This document shows positions 1 through 7,173 of a stretch of DNA of 64,000 nt, in pieces (the first letter of the stretch is position 1; the number at the start of each line of letters is the position of its first letter). The stretch spans positions 186,001-250,000 of the forward strand of contig CANQZG010000002.1 of the NCBI GenBank assembly GCA_947628305.1, in the 5' to 3' direction. Under the pieces are notes generated by a model. It was not told the origin of the DNA. It did no database searches and worked only from the letters and a program-made list of their open reading frames with translations. A program made the translations under genes and the position numbers. Origin of the DNA: an uncultured Muribaculaceae bacterium. GTDB lineage: Bacteria > Bacteroidota > Bacteroidia > Bacteroidales > Muribaculaceae.

Positions 1-1314
1 ACAGTGTATCATCGCGTAGGCTGTCATGCGATTATGACGGTGTTTGAGAAATACACATATCCGACCCTGATAACGAACACAGGAGCCTCGATTAAAGGGC
101 GAGGTATGCACTGGCTCTTTCATGTCATCAAAGAAGATATGAGCCGAGTGCCAGAGTTCATGAAGTATTTCTATCAGTGTGATGTCTGCCACTACTACGA
201 CAACATCAGCCAAAGAATTATGAAGTGGCAGATCCGGCAATATACCTCTGACCCGATATTGCTGCCTCAACTTGATAATTTCGTGGAACTGCTGCCGGAG
301 GGCTTATCAAAGGGCCTCCGTTCTTCGCAATGCTTTGCCAATCTCCACCTCTCGGACATAGACCACAAAATGAGCGCGAGGGTAAGGAACTATGTCTTTA
401 CGGAGAATGGCATTGAAGAGTGCGTGCCGGTGGCTGTCGGGCAGGGTGAAATGACACTCAAGTGGCAAAAGGTACGCTTCCTGTATTACCGATACTGCGA
501 TGACATAGTAATATTCGCTCCCACGAAAAAAGAACTATGGCTGCTTCGGGATTATCTCGTGTCGTTGCTGGCCGAGAAAGGATTGCAAGTAAAGCCGAGT
601 GAGGCAGTACGCCCTTTGAGTGAGGGCAATGACTATCTCGGTTTCAAGAATTATGGCACTCATACCCTGATTAGGAAAAGGACAAAGCAAAAGTTTGCGA
701 GGGCGTTAGCGAGGGTGAAATCTCGTAAGCGCCGGCAGAAATTGATTGGCTCATTCTTTGGAATGGCGAGCCATGCAGACAGTCGGCATCTGCTAAAAAC
801 GCTTCTCGCTCCCAGTGAGTATAAACGATTAAAGTTCAAAGACAAGATGAAAGATTTCGGTGATTTCAAACTCAATCCTACCACCCTTGACGGCAAAAAG
901 AACTTCCGGGGGAATAAGATCAGCCCTCGTGAGTTAGACGGCAAAGGTTTCATCGTGGTAGATTTCGAGAGCGACGTAGTAGCCAGACGAGATAGGGAAG
1001 AATATCAGCGCAGGCTTCAGGACGCGAGTGTGAGGGGTGTTAATCCTGACCTCGTGGAGAAGCCCAAGACAAAGTATATCATTCAGATAATCTATCAGGG
1101 AGCCTTACGCAAAATGTGGACTGGCGACCGCGACCTGTGGAACATACTCGACCAGATAGCCGATGAGAACGGATTTCCGTTCTTTGCTGCTATTGAAATG
1201 GACTATTCCGGCCAATACCCCAAAGCCAATTTCGTATCAGCTTCTAAGTTCAACATCACGGCTCCCTCCGACAAAGAATTGGAAAGTATTCTCAATCGTT
1301 TCAACCTCAAATAA
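1..1314 (+). CDS. DGR-type reverse transcriptase, 5' end outside window
   Basis: RNA-directed DNA polymerase. The frame is open to base 1, so about 90 N-terminal residues are probably missing. Numbering from the GTG at base 4: SIKGRG (29-34) is the motif 2 region, the first catalytic Asp lies near D60, motif 4 reads GLRSSQCFAN (104-113) and motif 5 is YCDD (164-167). The SQ in motif 4, in place of the SP of group II intron and retron enzymes, is the hallmark of diversity-generating retroelement RTs. After the thumb-like part (about residue 270) there is an extra tail of about 160 residues that I do not recognise. The template repeat and accessory protein of a DGR normally lie upstream of the RT, here outside the window. 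RT call is certain; DGR subtype likely. Confidence 0.88.
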   Translation, partial: TVYHRVGCHAIMTVFEKYTYPTLITNTGASIKGRGMHWLFHVIKEDMSRVPEFMKYFYQCDVCHYYDNISQRIMKWQIRQYTSDPILLPQLDNFVELLPEGLSKGLRSSQCFANLHLSDIDHKMSARVRNYVFTENGIEECVPVAVGQGEMTLKWQKVRFLYYRYCDDIVIFAPTKKELWLLRDYLVSLLAEKGLQVKPSEAVRPLSEGNDYLGFKNYGTHTLIRKRTKQKFARALARVKSRKRRQKLIGSFFGMASHADSRHLLKTLLAPSEYKRLKFKDKMKDFGDFKLNPTTLDGKKNFRGNKISPRELDGKGFIVVDFESDVVARRDREEYQRRLQDASVRGVNPDLVEKPKTKYIIQIIYQGALRKMWTGDRDLWNILDQIADENGFPFFAAIEMDYSGQYPKANFVSASKFNITAPSDKELESILNRFNLK

Positions 1315-1321
1315 CAACATC

Positions 1322-1816
1322 ATGGAAAAAGTATATGGCGCCACTGGCCGACAGGACGGCCTCTATAAGATAGGCCGCAACAAGTGGGAACTTATCTTTG
1401 GCTTCGGCAAAGACAGTGAACAGGAACAGACTGGCTGGAACTACCGCCAACGCTTTTCATCGAAGCCCTCTCTCGATGAGATAAAGGCGATAATCACGGC
1501 ACAGATCGAGGCCGACTATGCAGAAAAACTCATGGCCGGGTTTGAATGGAACGGCAAGCGTGTCGAGTATTCCGAGGAGCGCAAGAGCGATTTTACCGGG
1601 CTTATCACCGGCTTGCAGGGAGGGCTGTTCCAACTGCCCCTGACAATGAACCTTAGCGATACAGCCCTCGTGTTGCATGAGTTTACATCTATCGAGGAAG
1701 TTGGTGAGGTGGCTGCCGGTATCTGCGCCCACAAAACGGCTGTTACCAATGCCAAGTGGCAAGAAAAATCATCTATAAACTGGGAGTCGGAGATATGGAA
1801 TGGTGCGCAACAGTAA
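1322..1816 (+). CDS. phage protein, DUF4376-like
   Basis: 164 residues, starting 8 bases after the reverse transcriptase stop and so probably cotranscribed. The segment [17 protein letters not shown] followed by [14 protein letters not shown] matches the pattern I remember for DUF4376-type proteins encoded near tail genes of Bacteroidales phages. No catalytic motif or membrane segment is visible. Its end overlaps the next gene by 61 bases. Function unknown; a tail-associated or DGR-associated role would be inference. Confidence 0.65.
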   Translation: MEKVYGATGRQDGLYKIGRNKWELIFGFGKDSEQEQTGWNYRQRFSSKPSLDEIKAIITAQIEADYAEKLMAGFEWNGKRVEYSEERKSDFTGLITGLQGGLFQLPLTMNLSDTALVLHEFTSIEEVGEVAAGICAHKTAVTNAKWQEKSSINWESEIWNGAQQ

Positions 1817-2265
1817 TTTCCGGCTTCATAATGGTAGTGTACCTGTTCTCATTTATCGGGAATAACGGTATTCCTACCTCGATAAGCGATACCTACTACC
1901 GCAATAACAAGCGGTGGCTATTCTCTGCTGTCCTGATAGTGGCCGCTTCTCTCGCTCTTGCTCCAATCCTGAACCACACGCCTGAAAGTTACAAGTTCCT
2001 CGGCTTCTTCATAGTGTCCGGGATATTCTTTGTCGCGGCGAGTCCGGCGTTCAAAGATGAGTTTGTCGGTAAGGTGCATTGTGGAGCTGCTATTGTTCTC
2101 GGAGTGGCCGCTGTCGTATGGATAGCCTTGACAATCGGTGTGCCGTGGCTCTCTTTGCTTGGTCTTGCTGTCGGGATATTCAACCTACGGAATTTTGTAT
2201 TTTGGATTGAGGTCGGCATACTCATAGACGTTTACCGATGTCTGTTTCATCTGCTCTCCACATAA
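1756..2265 (+). CDS. phage membrane protein, unknown function
   Basis: 169 residues with about four to five hydrophobic segments (about 17-35, 53-70, 80-95, 110-130, 133-165), so an inner-membrane protein. The ATG at 1756 gives an N-terminus [10 protein letters not shown]; a second in-frame ATG at 1795 would reduce the overlap with the preceding gene to 22 bases. Bacteroidales prophages often carry such a gene at the end of the structural block. I cannot assign a function. Confidence 0.6.
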   Translation: MARKIIYKLGVGDMEWCATVISGFIMVVYLFSFIGNNGIPTSISDTYYRNNKRWLFSAVLIVAASLALAPILNHTPESYKFLGFFIVSGIFFVAASPAFKDEFVGKVHCGAAIVLGVAAVVWIALTIGVPWLSLLGLAVGIFNLRNFVFWIEVGILIDVYRCLFHLLST

Positions 2266-2374
2266 GAAAATGCGCGTCGATGAAAACGGATTTTCAGAGA
2301 TTGAGTTTACCTCAATTCTCAATGCAAATATACTAAATAATAAGCATATCGCATAATTTGAGCGAAACAAAAAA

Positions 2375-2411
2375 GGCATGGAGGCCGTCGAAAAATCGAT
2401 GGCTCTCCGCC
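2375..2411 (-). terminator. imperfect hairpin, terminator-like on the minus strand
   Basis: GGCATGGAGGCCGTCGA and TCGATGGCTCTCCGCC can pair imperfectly around AAAA. On the minus strand the hairpin is followed by TTTTTTG, as in an intrinsic terminator. On the plus strand there is no U-run. The rest of the gap 2266-2500 is AT-rich and I see no gene in it. Confidence 0.35.
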
Positions 2412-2504
2412 TTGCGTTATCCTGTCTGCAACTAATAATTTGTGGATAGGATAATTTATTTTGATTTATTTTGAGGCTCCGGCCAAAACTTTTTCCCGAA
2501 AAAT

Positions 2505-2535
2505 TTTGTTGATAGTACTAAAATTAGTATCTTTG
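2505..2535 (+). promoter_or_regulatory. hicAB promoter with overlapping palindromic operator
   Basis: TTTG (2505-2508), a 19-base spacer and TATCTTTG (2528-2535) form a near-consensus Bacteroidota promoter 26 bases before hicA. An inverted repeat TACTAA-AA-TTAGTA (2516-2529) runs into the -7 box. It is the natural candidate operator for autorepression by the ribbon-helix-helix domain of HicB. Promoter seen directly; operator role inferred. Confidence 0.7.
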
Positions 2536-2560
2536 CATAACATTTCAAACCAACCTCTGA

Positions 2561-2812
2561 ATGAGTAAAAAAGAGAAACTAATTGCCCGGCTCCTTAGCC
2601 GACCAAAGGATTTCGACTATGATGAAGCCAAAGCACTCTTGCAGTACTTTGATTTCGTGGAAAGCCATAAAGGAAAGACATCAGGCTCACGAGTTGAGTT
2701 TGTCAGAGGTAACGATACGATATTGCTCCATAAACCTCACCCGTCTGGAGAATTGAAAAGTTACCAAGTAAAACAGTTAATAGATACGCTTAAAGAATTA
2801 AAACTACTCTGA
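2561..2812 (+). CDS. hicA: HicA family mRNA interferase toxin
   Basis: 83 residues, normal HicA size. HicA toxins cleave mRNA using a double-stranded RNA-binding fold with a conserved His. Here the family pattern GSRVEFVR followed by LLHKPHPSGELKSYQVKQLIDTL is complete, with the likely catalytic His in LLHKPHP. The gene has its own promoter and palindrome and is followed after one base by its antitoxin. It probably stabilises the prophage or acts in phage defence. Confidence 0.93.
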   Translation: MSKKEKLIARLLSRPKDFDYDEAKALLQYFDFVESHKGKTSGSRVEFVRGNDTILLHKPHPSGELKSYQVKQLIDTLKELKLL

Positions 2813-2813
2813 T

Positions 2814-3164
2814 ATGGGACAGCTTAAATACAAAGGTTACACCGGCTCGGTAGAGTTCAGCGACGAGGATAATTGCCTTTTCGGTAAGGTGCAGGGCCTC
2901 CACGGTACTCTTATCTCCTATGAGGGTACTACAATAGATGAGATTCGTGCAGATTTTGAGTCGGCCATTGATGAATACCTCGCAAGCTGCGAAAGCAGAG
3001 GCGTTGCTCCGGCGAAGCCTTATAGCGGAAAACTCGTACTCCGTATGCCCTCTGAACTGCATGGGAGAGTTGCTGCCGCAGCAATGGCCGCAGGTACTAC
3101 GATAAACGATTTCATCAATATGGCACTCTCCAACGAAATGGAGCATAACGCGGTAATCGGGTAA
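2814..3164 (+). CDS. hicB: HicB family antitoxin with C-terminal ribbon-helix-helix
   Basis: 116 residues. The N-terminal half (KYKGYTGSVEFSDEDNCLFGKVQGL, then YEGTTIDEIRADFESAIDEYL) is the partly degraded RNase H-like HicB fold that binds HicA. The C-terminal part (KLVLRMPSELHGRVAAAAMAAGTTINDFINMAL) is a ribbon-helix-helix DNA-binding domain expected to repress the hicAB promoter. It follows hicA by one base and ends before a strong terminator at 3192. Confidence 0.93.
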   Translation: MGQLKYKGYTGSVEFSDEDNCLFGKVQGLHGTLISYEGTTIDEIRADFESAIDEYLASCESRGVAPAKPYSGKLVLRMPSELHGRVAAAAMAAGTTINDFINMALSNEMEHNAVIG

Positions 3165-3191
3165 CAATCCCCTTGACCTCCAACCATACGG

Positions 3192-3228
3192 CAGACGCAC
3201 CAGAAACGGCGCGTCTGTTTTGTTTTTG
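3192..3228 (+). terminator. intrinsic terminator of hicAB
   Basis: CAGACGC (3192-3198) pairs with GCGTCTG (3211-3217), followed by TTTTGTTTTT. This is a classic Rho-independent terminator 28 bases after hicB. Confidence 0.85.
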
Positions 3229-3235
3229 GACTGGA

Positions 3236-3595
3236 TTATAAGCAGAGAGTGAAACGATCGAGACGTAATTCCGGCATAGCAATGTAAGGCGCGTATATGT
3301 CCTCCATGCACTCTATTTGAGATAGGCACCAGTGTTCTCGGTGCCACGCCTCCAGTTGCTCCCACTTGGGATTTTCTGCTTTATCCGGAGGCTCATATGC
3401 CCCGGCCATACAGTCGTCGATACTTGGAACTGGGATTGTGTCGAGTATGCTTGCGGCCTCCCTGTAAATGGCCAGCGTAGCGAAAGCGACCCAGTTGTTC
3501 ACCATGATTTTGTTGTCTGCCGATGCTGCGGCGAATAGGTCATCACAGACCTCCTGCGATATCCATTTCAGCATGGCGGCTTCATAGTCTTTCAT
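3236..3595 (-). CDS. leftward prophage orphan protein, unknown function
   Basis: 119 residues from the ATG at 3595 (MKDYEAAMLKWISQEV). The frame is open further upstream to 3655, but a hairpin at 3627-3649 lies in that extension. The protein is acidic, rich in Trp and Cys, with no visible membrane segment, and resembles no family I know. It is the only leftward gene between the window start and the integrase. A terminator-like hairpin sits just upstream on its own strand, so its expression may depend on read-through, or its promoter is the short stretch 3596-3626. Confidence 0.55.
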   Translation of the reverse strand: MKDYEAAMLKWISQEVCDDLFAAASADNKIMVNNWVAFATLAIYREAASILDTIPVPSIDDCMAGAYEPPDKAENPKWEQLEAWHREHWCLSQIECMEDIYAPYIAMPELRLDRFTLCL

Positions 3596-3626
3596 AATAA
3601 AAGTGCTTTGAGATGAGTAAAAAAAT

Positions 3627-3649
3627 GGCGACGGAAACGCCCCGTCGCC
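3627..3649 (-). terminator. hairpin with U-run on the minus strand
   Basis: Perfect 8-bp stem GGCGACGG / CCGTCGCC with a 7-base loop. On the minus strand it is followed by A and TTTTTTT. It would stop leftward transcripts coming out of the repeat array at 3691-3998, or act as an attenuator ahead of the leftward gene. Confidence 0.6.
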
Positions 3650-3690
3650 TGTCAATCATTACAACCCAAAGCCACAGCAAGAAAGCGATG

Positions 3691-3998
3691 TTGATACGCA
3701 AAATTGCCCTTGTGTTGACACGCAAAATATCGTTGTAATAAGTTTATTGTCAATTAGTTCTGCGTATCAATTTGCGTGTTGTTGATACGCAGATTTGATG
3801 TTGTGTTGATATGCAGATTTTATTGATACGCAAAAATCGGGGTTCTTTGATATGCAAAATCTCTCGTATGTTGACAAGCAGATTTTTCGCGTAACTCGTT
3901 GTCAAACAAGAATAACTGCATATCAATTTGCGTGTCAATGATATGCAGAATAACGTCAATGTTGATATGCAAATTGATACGCAAACTGATATGCAAAC
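3691..3998. repeat. iteron-like array of TTGATAYGCAAA, about 15 copies
   Basis: A 310 bp gene-free stretch made almost entirely of a degenerate 12-base unit TTGATAYGCARA. Direct copies start near 3691, 3715, 3782, 3806, 3823, 3847, 3871, 3938, 3962, 3974 and 3986; inverted copies lie near 3760, 3771, 3916 and 3927. Most start-to-start distances are 24 or 12 bases. Two stretches (about 3760-3794 and 3916-3948) are symmetrical modules: CTGCRTATCAA, TTTGCGTGT, then TGATAYGCAG. Such arrays serve as replication origins or partition sites in plasmids and phages. The last copies also read as the tetrapeptide repeat DMQI-DTQT-DMQT before a stop, so decayed coding sequence is an alternative. Confidence 0.8.
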
Positions 3999-4060
3999 CG
4001 AAATCACTCCTATTTAATAATATTAAGAAGAATAAGAATAAGAAAGAATACAAGTGTCCT

Positions 4061-4082
4061 AAAATCTCTTGACAGAGATTTT
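4061..4082. terminator. symmetrical hairpin after the repeat array
   Basis: Perfect 8-bp stem AAAATCTC / GAGATTTT with loop TTGACA. The stem ends in TTTT on both strands, so it could insulate the array from promoter P1 in either direction. Weak evidence for true terminator function. Confidence 0.4.
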
Positions 4083-4104
4083 GTAGAGGTAGTCATTATT
4101 GGAG

Positions 4105-4189
4105 AAAGTTGGTCTAAATTTTTTTTTAGTTGGGAGTGGTGATTTATGCCGTTAAAATTTGCACAAAAGATAATTTTTGATTAGTTTTG
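4105..4189 (+). promoter_or_regulatory. phage promoter P1
   Basis: TTTG (4158-4161), a 20-base spacer and TAGTTTTG (4182-4189). The spacer (ACAAAAGATAATTTTTGAT core) is almost identical to those of P2-P4. An AAAGTT box (4105-4110) lies 54 bases before the TTG, as in P2. P1 drives the 4244 gene; its leader resembles that of P4 and contains GCAAATAAGT at 4219. Confidence 0.82.
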
Positions 4190-4218
4190 CACTGTGAAAT
4201 CAAACTCACACCTCTAAG

Positions 4219-4228
4219 CAAATAAGTT
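4219..4228 (+). repeat. GCAAATAAGT leader motif, copy 1
   Basis: First of eight identical decamers, all 13-22 bases before a plus-strand start codon except the last. This one precedes the ATG at 4244 by 15 bases. A-rich leaders can replace Shine-Dalgarno sites in Bacteroidota, so a translation signal is the simplest reading. Confidence 0.7.
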
Positions 4229-4243
4229 CTAAAACGAAACAAG

Positions 4244-4462
4244 ATGAAAGAAAAGACAGCCCTGCTCATCATGGACGGCTTCCAAGTGGCTCTTGGAGCA
4301 ATAATGCTCGTCCTCGCAACATGGTGGATTGGATACCACCTATTCGCCGGACATTTCAATATCCCCGGCTTCGCAGTTGCAGCATTCGTGTGGTATATAG
4401 TGTATTCGCTCACCATGCTCTCAATCCGCGACTACAAGAAAACAAAGCATTCAAACATCTAA
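4244..4462 (+). CDS. small membrane protein, unknown
   Basis: 72 residues with two hydrophobic segments (about 14-34 and 42-60) and a basic C-terminus (RDYKKTKHSNI). First gene behind P1, 17 bases before the next gene. No family recognised. Confidence 0.6.
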   Translation: MKEKTALLIMDGFQVALGAIMLVLATWWIGYHLFAGHFNIPGFAVAAFVWYIVYSLTMLSIRDYKKTKHSNI

Positions 4463-4479
4463 CCTCAAACGGAACCGTT

Positions 4480-4965
4480 ATGGAAGAAACAACAACTTTG
4501 CAGAAATTTATCTCTGCACCTGTCCTCTCAAAAGAGGCACAAGCCAACGTAGCAGCAGACCTCGTGGCACAAGTAGTAAACGGAAATGTTGACCCTATCA
4601 CAGCCTTTGTTCAGATGAAGGCCGTCGGTGAGGTCGCCGAGCAATTCCTGAAGAATGCCGACATCGTGGCACTGACACAAGCTGCGGCCGCAGAGCGCGG
4701 CAAGGACGCCCAGTTCGGCGGTGCCAAAGTTGGTATCACCTACACAACCCGATACGACTACATGAGCAGCGGCGATGCCGAGTATGCAGAACTCATGCGG
4801 GCCAAAGAGGACATTGACACCAAAATCAAGGCCCGTCAGATGTTCCTCAAAAGTGTCACCGACACAATGGAGGTAGTAGACAGGGCCACCGGGGAAGTGG
4901 TAACAATCAACGCCCCGATCCCGACCAAATCCTCAACTCTCAGAGTCACCTTCGCCAAACAATAA
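4480..4965 (+). CDS. phage protein, unknown function
   Basis: 161 residues from the ATG at 4480 (MEETTTLQKFISAPVL); an open frame reaches further upstream, but inside the preceding gene. The protein is mostly helical and acidic, with a short central part TTRYDYMSSGDAEYAELMRAKEDIDTK. No signal peptide or membrane segment. Length and charge would suit a single-stranded DNA-associated or scaffold-type phage protein, but I see no diagnostic motif. Confidence 0.65.
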   Translation: MEETTTLQKFISAPVLSKEAQANVAADLVAQVVNGNVDPITAFVQMKAVGEVAEQFLKNADIVALTQAAAAERGKDAQFGGAKVGITYTTRYDYMSSGDAEYAELMRAKEDIDTKIKARQMFLKSVTDTMEVVDRATGEVVTINAPIPTKSSTLRVTFAKQ

Positions 4966-4988
4966 ATACCAAGCACAACCGATGGGGT

Positions 4989-5016
4989 AAGCGTTAGGCA
5001 ATCCGGCTTAACGCTT
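4989..5016. other. stable hairpin upstream of the dUTPase gene
   Basis: AAGCGTTA (4989-4996) pairs perfectly with TAACGCTT (5009-5016); GG and CC inside the loop can extend it. No U-run follows, so it is more likely an mRNA stabiliser or processing site between two cotranscribed genes than a terminator. Confidence 0.5.
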
Positions 5017-5045
5017 GCTTCTCGGAAACTCAACAAGGCTACCCA

Positions 5046-5819
5046 ATGACAAAAACGACTAAATCAGAAAAAGCTAAAATCCGCAAGAGAGAGTTTGAAA
5101 TAAAGCTCCTGTCTGAAAATGCGGTACTCCCGAAAAAGGCTGTGCGCGGTGCTATCGGCTATGACCTATGTCTGCCGAATGACTTTCGCGTACCGGCTCA
5201 CTCCAGAGTTGCAATACCGTTAGACCTCGCAATCAATCTCCCCGTTGGGATTGAGGCAAAGATAGAGCCTCGCAGTGGCTGCTCCCTCCGAGGTATTGAG
5301 GGCTACGGCACCCGAAAGGTCATCAAGCGCAAAATCCTCGGCATAATCCCTGTTACAGACACCAAGTCAGGCAAGATGTATTTCGATGCCGACGTATGCG
5401 TAAGCAAGATCGACCCGAACCACACGGATACAATCCATGTTATCATCATTAACCGCGATGAGTCATTCCTTATCAGGAAAGGCTCTCGTATCGCCCAGCT
5501 CACGTTTTACCAAACTATTGCTCCATTCTTCAAACAGGTAGAAGAACTGACCTGCGACAATCGCGGTGGCAGTCTGGGACATACTGGGACTGACAGACTG
5601 CGGGTAGTCCGTCGCGGCATTGCTGATGACGGTAATAGCAAACCTCTCGGAGTCGCTGATGCTCTCGAACCTCCGGCCAGTAGCACAAGTAAAGCGGCCG
5701 ATGTCAGTAATCCCGGAACCCAATCCCAATCCGTTCAGCCTGTTATTCCTGAACCTCCAGTCGTGGATAGCAGCATGGAGTCAGAAGTAGACCTCGCAGA
5801 CATAGGGGTACACGTCTAA
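5046..5819 (+). CDS. dut: dUTP diphosphatase (trimeric type) with insertion and C-terminal extension
   Basis: 257 residues against about 150 for the usual trimeric enzyme, which hydrolyses dUTP to dUMP and keeps uracil out of phage DNA. Motif 1 is AIGYDL (36-41), motif 2 PRSG (75-78), motif 4 RKGSRIAQL (144-152) and the P-loop-like motif 5 RGGSLGHTGT (173-182). Two oddities: between motifs 2 and 3 there are about 40 residues instead of about 20, and motif 3 reads SKIDPNHTD, keeping the Asp but lacking the usual IDxDY tyrosine. A proline- and serine-rich tail of about 70 residues follows motif 5. The gene ends before a strong terminator. Confidence 0.88.
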   Translation: MTKTTKSEKAKIRKREFEIKLLSENAVLPKKAVRGAIGYDLCLPNDFRVPAHSRVAIPLDLAINLPVGIEAKIEPRSGCSLRGIEGYGTRKVIKRKILGIIPVTDTKSGKMYFDADVCVSKIDPNHTDTIHVIIINRDESFLIRKGSRIAQLTFYQTIAPFFKQVEELTCDNRGGSLGHTGTDRLRVVRRGIADDGNSKPLGVADALEPPASSTSKAADVSNPGTQSQSVQPVIPEPPVVDSSMESEVDLADIGVHV

Positions 5820-5843
5820 CCACATAAGTTTCGTTTTAGGTTT

Positions 5844-5893
5844 GTAACCGACCGGGCGGCTGAATAAATGCGTTCAGCAGTTTGGCCGGTTAC
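5844..5893 (+). terminator. long hairpin terminator after dut
   Basis: GTAACCG (5844-5850) pairs with CGGTTAC (5887-5893), and inside it GCTGAA pairs with TTCAGC. TTTATTAT follows. Separates the P1 operon from the lysis cassette. Confidence 0.75.
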
Positions 5894-5920
5894 TTTATTA
5901 TCAAGGTGGCGTGTTCTTTA

Positions 5921-5928
5921 TAACTTTG
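5921..5928 (+). promoter_or_regulatory. -7 element of the lysis cassette promoter
   Basis: TAACTTTG matches TAnnTTTG; no convincing TTTG lies at the -33 spacing. It sits 28 bases before the ATG at 5956 and inside the longer open frame, which is why the later start is preferred for the holin-like gene. Confidence 0.5.
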
Positions 5929-5955
5929 CTTCAAACTAATAGACACATCGACACC

Positions 5956-6435
5956 ATGATAGAGATAATCTCGACTGACATTATACCGGTGCAAAAGCTA
6001 ATGCTTTTTCTGGGAATTTTCCTCGGAATAAGCCTTTTAGTTATTGCTGCAATAATGCTTGACCTTTGGGACGGCGTTAGTACAGCAAAGAAACTCCATA
6101 AGAAAGTCCACTCTCACAAACTGCGAGTAACGGTACAGAAGATGTCGGAGTATTGGCGCTTCATCGTTATCGGCTTTTTGGTGGACTGCATAGGCTTCCT
6201 GTTCTCGTTTTACGTTCTGCCGTTCATGGTAATGCTATTCGGCATCGGGCTAATCGTAGTGGAGATAAAATCCATGTTTGAACACGCCAAACGTAGGAAG
6301 AGTCAGACCGCACAACTCCCCGATATATGGCAGGCAATATGCGATGCCGCAAGTGAAAAGGAGGCACAGCAGATATTCCAGAAGATTGCAAGCCTCTTGG
6401 AGGATAAGAAGATTGAAGAAAGCAAAACCGTATAA
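5956..6435 (+). CDS. holin-like phage membrane protein
   Basis: 159 residues from the ATG at 5956. It has an N-terminal hydrophobic segment (about 12-34) and a pair of hydrophobic segments in the middle (about 70-110), then a charged helical tail. Size, topology and place directly before an endolysin fit a holin that permeabilises the inner membrane at lysis. Transcription probably starts at the -7 box at 5921. Two bases separate it from the endolysin. Holin role rests on context and topology. Confidence 0.7.
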   Translation: MIEIISTDIIPVQKLMLFLGIFLGISLLVIAAIMLDLWDGVSTAKKLHKKVHSHKLRVTVQKMSEYWRFIVIGFLVDCIGFLFSFYVLPFMVMLFGIGLIVVEIKSMFEHAKRRKSQTAQLPDIWQAICDAASEKEAQQIFQKIASLLEDKKIEESKTV

Positions 6436-6437
6436 TC

Positions 6438-7076
6438 ATGGCAAAAGTAGAGAACATCGTACCATTCATTCTGTATTACGAGGCCGGCGGCGCCAAAAGT
6501 TGCTTCAAGACAGTAACAGTCGACGGGAAAAAGAAGCGTGTTTATGACCCCTCCCTGCTCCCATTTGAAAAGCAGTTTGAGGAATGCCGTAAAACTGGCC
6601 TCGCCAACGACCCTGACGATCGAGGCGGTCTTACCATGTGTGGCGTTACTTACGCTACCTATGCTATGTATTGCAACCGCAAGCACATCAAGGCCACAGA
6701 GTCTGGGTTAAAGAACTTATCGTATGCCGTATGGCTTGACATTCTCAAAACGCTCTTTTGGGATAGGTGGAAAGCAGACCAGATAGAAAATCAGGCTCTC
6801 GCCAATATCCTTGTTGACTGGGTTTGGGCGAGTGGCGTTAACGGCATCAAGCGTCCCCAGCGGATACTCGGCGTGTCGGTCGACGGCATTGTAGGCCCCA
6901 AAACACTTGCCGCTGTCAATAGTTCAGATTCGCAGAAACTTTTTGCTGAACTCCATGCTGACAGACTCAAGCATTTCAAGGAGATAGTAAACCGTGTCCC
7001 CTCTCAAAGAAAATTCCTGAAAGGGTGGAACCGTCGAGTCAATGGCATAGCCTACGAAGGCTTCATTTATGCGTGA
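6438..7076 (+). CDS. GH108 endolysin with peptidoglycan-binding domain
   Basis: 212 residues. The N-terminus contains the glycosyl hydrolase 108 (ZliS-type lysozyme) pattern: the likely catalytic Glu in YYEAGG (E15) and NDPDDRGGLTMCGVTY (57-72). An insertion KTVTVDGKKKRVYDP separates the two halves. The C-terminal half (ILGVSVDGIVGPKTLAAVN and on) is a predicted peptidoglycan-binding domain of the family usually fused to GH108. It cleaves the glycan strands after holin action; there is no signal peptide. Overlaps the next mini-gene by 8 bases. Confidence 0.9.
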   Translation: MAKVENIVPFILYYEAGGAKSCFKTVTVDGKKKRVYDPSLLPFEKQFEECRKTGLANDPDDRGGLTMCGVTYATYAMYCNRKHIKATESGLKNLSYAVWLDILKTLFWDRWKADQIENQALANILVDWVWASGVNGIKRPQRILGVSVDGIVGPKTLAAVNSSDSQKLFAELHADRLKHFKEIVNRVPSQRKFLKGWNRRVNGIAYEGFIYA

Positions 7077-7173
7077 TTATGAATACCGACAACTGAAAGC
7101 AGTAGCCGAGAACATTGCCGGATTTATCCTCGGCCTTCTCGTGTGCTACATCATAGACCTACTGACACAATGA
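7069..7173 (+). CDS. 34-residue membrane mini-protein in the lysis cassette
   Basis: MRDYEYRQLKAVAENIAGF then a hydrophobic segment ending DLLTQ. Starts inside the endolysin stop region and overlaps the next gene start (ATGA-type, 4 bases). One membrane helix, N-terminus charged. Its place suggests an accessory holin, antiholin or inner-membrane spanin component; no homology can be judged at this size. Confidence 0.55.
   Translation: MRDYEYRQLKAVAENIAGFILGLLVCYIIDLLTQ

Noticed and set aside
1-1314. Retron or group II intron RT
   Set aside because: Motif 4 has SQ in place of SP, there is no maturase domain in the visible part, and no msr/msd-like RNA was seen near it.
3691-3998. CRISPR array
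   Set aside because: Units are 12 bases, spacers are 0-12 bases, copies occur in both orientations; no cas genes.
3750-4053. Leftward open frames across the repeat array
   Set aside because: Their residues (repeats of ICIS/ICVS) only mirror the DNA repeat; no start context and no conserved frame.
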